From Welwitschia mirabilis (taxonomy: Eukaryota; Gnetophyta; Gnetopsida; Welwitschiales), in assembly GCA_051453625.1 (NCBI GenBank), contig JBOZIK010000001.1, positions 91,345,430 to 91,409,429 of the forward strand: a stretch of 64,000 bases of DNA. The letters are read 5' to 3'. Below, one piece after another: positions 58,079 to 64,000 of the stretch (positions are counted from its first letter, which is position 1; every line of letters starts with the position of its first letter). The notes below the pieces were generated by a model that was not told the origin of the DNA, searched no databases, and saw only the letters and a list, made by a program, of their open reading frames with translations. Both the position numbers and the translations under genes were made by a program.

Positions 58079-58640
58079 AAATTTTCTTATAATAATTATT
58101 TTCTAAAATTATAGAGGACTTGGAAATGGCCAAAAAATTTCCTACCTTTAGAGTCTTTTAAATGAATCTCTAATATCTATGTGTCTTCTTTAAGAAACAA
58201 AGCTTAGTTTTATAAAAATTAGTCTCTTCTATATGAACTTCTCTTAATCGTTTATTTCAATTCTAAGTATGGACATAAAAGAAGGATTGATAATCCTTTA
58301 TAAGCATGGTAGTATCAGTACTGTTAGTAAAAGTACTAAACACCTCACAGTTGAATGGATGTAATGATAAATGAGGATAATTACCAATTTTTATGGGCCT
58401 TAGAAAGTTAATTAAAGATTTTAATGCTTGCATCATATTATGTTGAATTTCTTGGACATTATGATGGGTGATTTTAATCAGATCTTTAGCTCTCATAAGA
58501 AACTCAGTAACTTACTAGTCTTTCTATCCTTAATCTTTTTACCAATTATATTAATACCTATAGTTATAAAGATCTCACTTTGCATGATGCTTCCTACACC
58601 TAGAGTAGTCTTAGAGAATAAGTAAACCTTTTAATCTCTA
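58079..58640 (+). pseudogene. LINE endonuclease domain (relic)
   Basis: The apurinic/apyrimidinic-like endonuclease that nicks target DNA. After the gap it reads RGLGNGQKISYL, ETKLSFIKISL, KHLTVEWM, TNFYGP (near 58390) and MGDFNQIFSSHKKL at 58463 onwards. These match N.RGLG, ET(K/R)L, (L/V)..YG(P/H) and the catalytic GDFN(Q/E)(I/V)....EK of plant L1. The GDFN box is intact. Confidence 0.8.
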
Positions 58641-58699
58641 GAATTAACAGGTACCTAGTCAAAAACTCTAATAAGCATTATTTTCTAAAATTAGAAGGT

Positions 58700-59340
58700 A
58701 GATTTTTTTTAATTATAGACCTATATTTTTAATGATGAATTCTTCTCAAATAAAAACTCTCTTCAGAGTTGAGCACTTTTGGCTAAAATATCCAACTCCA
58801 TTAACTTCATTAAGCATACTTAGAATGCCTTAGTGAAAGGAACCCCTACTTATAGAATGTTTCAAAAGCTAAAAATGTTAAGACATGGGTTAAGTTTTTA
58901 GAAGAGATAGTTAAATGACTTATTTGAAAAATGTTAAGAATCATTATTGAAAGAGCTCCCTATTTTCCAAAATCATAATGAGTTAACAAATTTAGATACA
59001 GCCTATGAAAAGTACTTTATTTCACAAATTCATAATATATCCTTAAAGGAAGAAACTTACCAGAAATAGAGATCTAGAATTAAATGGCTAAAATAAGGGA
59101 ATCATAATATAAAGTTCTTTTTCCAAATGGCAAATAGGCACAAATAAAAGAATAGTATCCAATGCAATATGTCCATAATGTGCTACAAGACCAATAGCCA
59201 AATTTCTAACTCTTTTGTTGACTATTTCATAATCTTTTTACAAAAAAACCAATAGACTTAAGCAACATTCTAGTTAGCTCTTCTATCTCTGAATAGTAGT
59301 AGTATTACTTTAACCAAAGAGTCATAAAGAATAAAATCAG
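58700..59340 (+). pseudogene. LINE ORF2 linker between endonuclease and RT
   Basis: Reads SINFIKHT, KGTPTYRMFQKLKMLRHGLS (58850-58900), ELPIFQNHNEL, then EETYQK.RSRIKWLK.GNHNIKFF (59050-59120), matching E...W.QRSR..WL..GD.NT.FF, a conserved L1 block just before RT. FQMANRHK follows. Confidence 0.7.
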
Positions 59341-60110
59341 GAATACTATCAATCCAATGAAAAAGAATTAGGTGTTTGGTCCTAATGGTTTCACTATAGA
59401 ATTCTATTGGATCTTCTAGGATATTATCAAATTTGATGTGTGTGATATAGTTCAAGAAAACTTTAGAAAAGGTAACTTTTAGAAACCTTTAAATGATACT
59501 CTTATCACCCTCATTCCCAAAATGCAAGACGTAGAAATTCCTCATTAGTATCAGTAAATTAGTCTTTGCAATGTTTTTTATAATATTTACTCAAAGATTA
59601 TTACAAATAGGCTTAAAACACTCCTTCTAGACATACTTCTCTCCTCTCAATTTGGCTTGATATTGGGTAGAGTCATCCATAACAACATCATTTTGGCTAA
59701 TTAAATTATTCATTTGTACAAACAAAAAATAATTCTATAATGTTCCTCAAGCTTAACATAGCGAAATCATTTGACATAGTTCAATGGGAAATAGTGAACT
59801 ATGTATTACAAGATTGCAGTCTCCCCACACCTCTTAGGAATCTTATCCACTTTTGCATCTTAATGTTAAACTTCTTTGTTATGATTAATGATGAGAGATA
59901 TGGCTATTTCAAATGAAGTTGTGTCCTCCATCAAGACGATTCTCTCTTCCCTAGCATCTTTGTTCTCTTGATGGATTCTTAGCTAGATTATTTTATTGGA
60001 GGCAAATATTAGCTAATAAAATAGCCCCCTCATATTCCATTCTTTAATTTGTTGATGATACTCTTTTATTTCATAACTTGAATCTTCCTATGGCCTAATA
60101 AGCTCATAAC
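59341..60110 (+). pseudogene. LINE reverse transcriptase (relic)
   Basis: Reads NPMKK, FGPNGFTIEFYW (GPNGF at 59378-59392), DTLITLIPKMQDVE, YQ.ISLCNVFYNIYSKI, TNRLKTLLLDILLSSQFGLI, GRVIHNNI, KLNIAKSFD and finally FVDDTLLF at 60048-60071. This is the L1 set: KAPGPDGF, N.T.(I/L)(A/T)LIPK, (R)PISLCN..YKI(I/L)(S/A)K, (A/N)R(L/M)K, SQ..F..GR.I.DN, K(L/V)D..KA(Y/F)D, FADD. The FVDD catalytic pair is intact, but many stops occur elsewhere. Confidence 0.9.
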
Positions 60111-61200
60111 ATCTTAAATGAGTTTCATAACTTCTCAAGTCTTACAATTAATTAGCATAAGTGAAAGATTTTTCTTATTAACATTTCTCAGAAAAGGAAC
60201 TTAGACATCTTAGGTGTTTTTCAATGTTTGCAAGTAGACTTTCTTAATGCTTATCTTGAGCTTTCTCTTGATTTTAACTAGAATGATAATAATATTTGAC
60301 CCGCTTTAGTGAGAAGAATTACAACTAGATTAATTAGATGGGACAATAAATGCCTCTCTAGCTCGAGGAAGATCCGTCTTGCCAAATCTTATCTGGTAAG
60401 CATGATCATTCATCCTCTCAGTTTCTTTTCTATATCTAATAATTTTACTAGGTTGATTAATAATATTATTAGAGATTTCATTTGTTCAACTGGCAAATCC
60501 TAAAAAAGGTTACATCTTATAAACTTTGAGTAGATAGTTATATCAAAAAAAGCATGTGCTATTAGAATCAGAAAACATTTAGATATGATCAAATTTATCC
60601 TTGCAAGGCACTACTGTAGATTTTATTCTAATAATAGTATTCCTTGAATAAATTTCTTTAAAGAGAATTATAGAGATAAATAAATGTAATCCATTTTCTA
60701 GAGACATATGATTTACTCCACAAGAGAGATTTGGACTTAGGTTTTTGAAAATCAAACTCTTCCTATATAAAATGGTAAAATAAGCATCTCAAAAATATAT
60801 TACAATATGTTTAATTATAATTATAGATGGAAGAAATTATGGAAACTTAACTTTCCTAATAAAATTAATATGTTTTAGTGGTATATGTTAAAGGGTTGCA
60901 TTCTAATAGTGACTAAGCTCATCTAAAGAAATTTAAGAGTTAATTAAGATTGTCCCATATATTATGAAGATAATAAATCTTAGAATCATCTATTTATTCA
61001 ATGCTCTATTGTAAAAGATATTTGGAGAGCCTTCAATATATCCCTCTTATCTCTTATTAGCTTAGACACTTTTCATTTTTTAAGAAAAAAATGCCTTCAT
61101 GATCATTGATTCTTGGCTTCTATGAAAACATAAATGCAATATTATTTTTTAGAAGGAAAAAATCTCTCTATTAAAAATAAAATTTAAAATTATTTTTTAG
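60111..61200 (+). pseudogene. LINE ORF2 C-terminus with zf-RVT (relic)
   Basis: Thumb-like region: FHNFSSLTIN, then RRITTRLIRWDNKCLSSSRK (from 60313), RLAKSYLVSMIIHPLSFFSI. The zinc-finger-like zf-RVT follows: WKKLWKLNFPNKINMFWW (60829-60885), CPIYYEDNKS, HLFIQCSIVKDIWR (to about 61035). The pattern W..LW.....P.K...F.W, C..C, (E)(S)..HLF..C......W is that of plant L1. One metal-binding Cys is Tyr here. Confidence 0.8.
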
Positions 61201-61209
61201 TTTGGAGAA

Positions 61210-61415
61210 CTAGATTAGATTTATGTCTATAAAACTAGGGTAGCACAAACCTGTAAACAAAACTAAGTTCATTTTACAAAGCAACGTGTAGTAGAGAAGA
61301 TCTGAATTATGCTAGAGTGGAGTGTTGTAATCACACTAGAGAACTTGAAATAGAACCTACGATATCACTGTTATGAGAAGAATGTTTTAATCGACTAAAC
61401 TATAATCCTCATAGC
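61210..61415 (-). repeat. tRNA-Met-like SINE head (minus strand)
   Basis: The minus strand reads GAGGATTATAGTTTAGTCGA (box A region, 61388-61402), an anticodon-loop-like CTCATAACAG with CAT at the anticodon position, and box-B-like GTAGGTTCTATTTC (61347-61360). This is the order of a tRNA-derived SINE head. The following 130 bp would be its body. The copy is decayed and its ends are not defined. Confidence 0.5.
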
Positions 61416-63601
61416 CCTATGTATTAATGTATTAGAATATTTTGGGAAAGCTTTAATAATTGAGTCAACCAAGCATGACATGTTATTAAATCATGAGAAA
61501 ACTTGAAAAGCCTTCCAAGAACTAGGATGAAACTCTTATGTTTTAAGCCTTATAGTTCATGATCCTAATCTTTCTAAGTAGTTCTTTAAAAACTAAAATG
61601 GCAAATCTACCCACATAGGTAGTACTATCATTTATATTCATATTTATTCGATTAGTGATGTCATTCACATAAGTTCTTAGGTATTGAGCTTAAAAGGAAT
61701 TCCCATAAAGCATTCATAATTTCATAGTTTGAAAGATTAATAAGGAAACTTTTCACAAAAGAGAAGAAAGCTACAGAAGAAGAGACCTTCTAAGGTTCTT
61801 TGATGCTTNNNNNNNNNNNNNNNNNNNNNNNNNNNNNNNNNNNNNNNNNNNNNNNNNNNNNNNNNNNNNNNNNNNNNNNNNNNNNNNNNNNNNNNNNNNN
61901 NNNNNNNNAGATAAGTGATTGGTGACTAATACTTGATGGATATTTGATGAAGATATAAGCTCCAAGATACTTAGCTCTAACCTCCAAGTTTTAAGCTTCA
62001 ATCTCCACATTTAAATGTAAAAGTATGAGAAGAGAAAAAGATGGAAGAATGAGAAGAAATTTTGATAGCATGTAACTACATGAAAACGAAATTAGTTTAT
62101 AGGACATAAGCGATCTACTCAAAAGTAAAAGATAGATGAAAGATTCGTGATCCCATTGATTAAAAACCATATATGTAATTTTACTCATAACAGCAAGATC
62201 CCTTTTCTTTTGAAGAAACTAACACCCCAGGTTCATTATTATCAATGTTAGTTATTATGTTTATTAAGGATGTAAATTTCCACTCAAGGTGTATGACCCT
62301 TGTAGAACTAATTGTCCTTAGTTATGAAGAGTCACATTTGTTATGAAGTATCATGATAACATTTTACTCTCATTAAAACGAGGGCAATGAAGGAGTGAAG
62401 GGCATGCATGTGAGTGACACAAGTATACTAAGTCCTTAACAGGCTGACTTGATCCCCTAGTGGTCCCACAAACTAGACCTTAAAGGTATTATTACTTGGT
62501 TAACCCACTCTCAAGACATCTATTTAACATGGGAAGGTGTCATTTTATTAATAATAAATAAAGCATGATCTTCTTCACTAGTAAAATACCGTGTATTTTT
62601 TTTATGTTTATTTTGGTATTGATATTTTTATATCATGAATTCTATTTTTACTAATGAAAATCTATTTAAAAGAGTTCCGATTGTTACAATTCATATTATA
62701 TAAAAAAATCCACAAAAGAACAAAAATAATGTTTTTTAAAGCAAAAAGAAAAATATCAGTTCATTAATAAAGAAACCTTAAAAAATAGTACAAACAAGAA
62801 CAATGTAAGAAAGTGGAAAGGAAGGTAGTCTATGATCTGAAAGACTAACAACATAGTAGAGGGGATTTACTCCAAATCAAGATTCATCTCCATCGAGGGT
62901 CACATGGGAACAAGAACCTTTGGATAAGGGTTAAGAATATTTGGGAGTATCTTTCCTTCTTTTTTATCAGGGAGCAAATAGTCAAGGATAACTAGTCTAC
63001 TATAGTAGTGATTTAGAAAGATGATAATGCATTTTAAGGAATTTGTTAAATGCTTGTTTAAACTCATTACTAGTGATAAAAGGCACACAAATCCTCCTTG
63101 GCCACTATAAGCCTTTCTAGGAAATGATTTAACACTTGTTTCAAATAACCAATCTGAGCATCCTTCTATCCTAGGATTGCAAGTACTGCCTGAGCCTAAG
63201 CTTGTATGTTCTGAAGATATTGATTCTCCAAATGAAGAGAATCCAACTCGGTTTGTAAAAACATCAAGGAAATAATTAAGATTAAGGATAAACTCACTTA
63301 TAAGGAAGTCAAAAAAGAAATGGAATTACCTCCAACAATCAGATACAAACATCTAAAGACTCAAGTTGGCGCATTTTATGATAAGCCATATCAAGGACTG
63401 CCTCAAGTTCATTAGTAAAGAGCTTAAATCCCTAATGAATAGTATTTCAAGTGTTGTCCATAAGGTAATGTAAAGAAATAATTCTTGGCTTGGTTCATTG
63501 AAAATCTTCCTTGAAATTACAACCTTTTTTTTATCTCAAAATATGAAAGCATTATCTCAAACTGAATGCTTAGTGGTCTATTTCACTATCATGCTTTTCA
63601 A
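61416..63601. other. AT-rich DNA, nothing recognised
   Basis: Contains a 100-N gap at 61809-61908. A purine-rich tract and AAGCTCCAA-like short repeats near 61940-62010 resemble LTR sequence. A plus-strand GTGGTCCCACAAACTAGACC near 62460 is locally less AT-rich. No gene is assigned. Confidence 0.35.
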
Positions 63602-63970
63602 CTATTCTTCTTGATTGATCTGAGCAAGCAATACCTGAATCTTCAGTACTAAATCAAAGACCATGCAAGACAAAGTTCTATTCACATAAAAAGTCAAGAG
63701 TGTAGGTGGTGCGATTGAAGTAATAAGAGGATGTAAAGCGGCAAAGAGAATAGAAGGCCAAACTTTAAGGGGTGCAATAAAACCTTGAGGACCAAAGGAA
63801 GGAGTTGCAGAAAAATTAGCAACCTGCACAAAGGATTTGACAACAATCACCTCCTTAGTGTTACCTCTCTTGACTTTAATTAGCATAGGAATTTCTAAGC
63901 CAAACAAGAAGGAGAAACTAGTGAGTTCACTTATTTTAGCCCTTAAGTGAAGGTTGTTGTATTTATCCAA
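63602..63970 (-). CDS. Unrecognised 122-codon open frame
   Basis: An uninterrupted minus-strand frame from ATG at 63970 to a stop at 63602, longer than expected by chance in such AT-rich DNA. It starts MDKYNNLHLRAKISELTS and contains a hydrophobic middle, FGPQGFIAPLKVWPSILFA, and Ala/Pro-rich LITSIAPPTLL. No domain is recognised and there are no neighbours to give context. Sequence beyond 63970 may continue the frame upstream. It could be the end of a retrotransposon gag, a pseudogene exon or chance. Confidence 0.25.
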   Translation of the reverse strand: MDKYNNLHLRAKISELTSFSFLFGLEIPMLIKVKRGNTKEVIVVKSFVQVANFSATPSFGPQGFIAPLKVWPSILFAALHPLITSIAPPTLLTFYVNRTLSCMVFDLVLKIQVLLAQINQEE

Positions 63971-64000
63971 ACTAAGCTTTTCCTTTTCATGAGTAGGGAT

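Larger units (their letters stand above)
56400..61200 (+). mobile_element. L1-type LINE, nearly complete but dead
   Basis: Plus-strand non-LTR retrotransposon with ORF1 (DUF4283-like and a CCHC remnant), then endonuclease, RT and zf-RVT in ORF2, in the standard plant L1 order. A 631-N gap (57448-58078) hides the ORF1-ORF2 junction and the start of the endonuclease. Stops and frameshifts are frequent. No poly(A) tail or target-site duplication was identified, so the ends are approximate. Confidence 0.8.
280..61908. other. Assembly gaps (list)
   Basis: Exact 100-N gaps, probably of unknown true size: 1336-1435, 25466-25565, 25901-26000, 26849-26948, 27238-27337, 32610-32709, 35255-35354, 37498-37597, 38463-38562, 42563-42662, 44871-44970, 61809-61908. 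Other gaps: 280-429, 28141-28362, 28783-29659, 31259-31569, 33264-34010, 35732-35797, 36096-36343, 37225-37265, 57448-58078. Eight of the 100-N gaps are flanked by near-identical direct repeats, i.e. unmerged contig overlaps. The clearest are 37822-38462 with 38563-39203 and 32101-32609 with 32710-33218. Confidence 0.95.

Noticed and set aside
1-64000. CRISPR arrays, bacterial operons, rRNA genes, intact tRNA genes
   Set aside because: None seen; the sequence is plant nuclear repeat DNA and the tRNA-like segments are decayed SINE heads.

Overview
The window looks like a gene-poor stretch of plant nuclear genome: very AT-rich, nearly free of CpG outside one island, and packed with decayed plant LTR retrotransposons (Athila, Tat, a chromovirus, a Copia element), one L1-type LINE with a DUF4283 ORF1, and tRNA-derived SINE-like repeats. 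Large LTR elements, deep nesting and strong deamination suggest a large-genome seed plant. A gymnosperm is my best guess, since very low GC is known in Gnetales such as Welwitschia, but the sequence does not settle this. I see no intact host gene. Twelve gaps are exactly 100 N, and about ten others have odd sizes. Many 100-N gaps are flanked by near-identical sequence, so parts of the window are counted twice.

Layout. 1-3603: two minus-strand Athila copies (gag start, 5' UTR, Asp-type PBS, LTR). 3604-9400: a decayed plus-strand Tat-lineage Ty3/Gypsy element whose extra RNase H lies between protease and reverse transcriptase. 9400-12700: AT-rich DNA with a GAA microsatellite and a SINE-like relic. 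12715-13301 and 41641-41996: two halves of one plus-strand reading frame, split by a chromovirus. 13302-41635: that minus-strand chromovirus, with about 2.6-kb LTRs and TSD AAGGC/AAGGA. Its interior has lost gag-pol except a chromodomain-like tail and carries a GC-rich, CpG-containing segment encoding the N-terminal part of a SLAC1/SLAH-type anion channel. 22478-41138: a minus-strand Athila element inserted in the chromovirus right LTR, with TSD AACAT/AATAT, recognisable gag, PR, RT, RH and INT, and an extra internal 3' LTR.

44308-53548: a minus-strand Copia element (205-bp LTRs, iMet PBS, TSD ATAAG) holding a decayed reverse transcriptase, a cluster of SINE-like repeats, a third LTR and a 1.1-kb inverted repeat. 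56400-61200: a plus-strand L1 LINE with ORF1, endonuclease, RT and zf-RVT in order, followed by a tRNA-like SINE head. 61416-64000: unassigned AT-rich DNA with one unrecognised 122-codon minus-strand frame.

The order of events read from nesting is: a plus-strand polyprotein-like frame, then the chromovirus with its captured host fragment, then Athila. Most stop codons in the relics sit where Gln, Trp or Arg is expected, as methylcytosine deamination would produce. The captured SLAH segment has escaped that decay, which makes it the most interesting object here.
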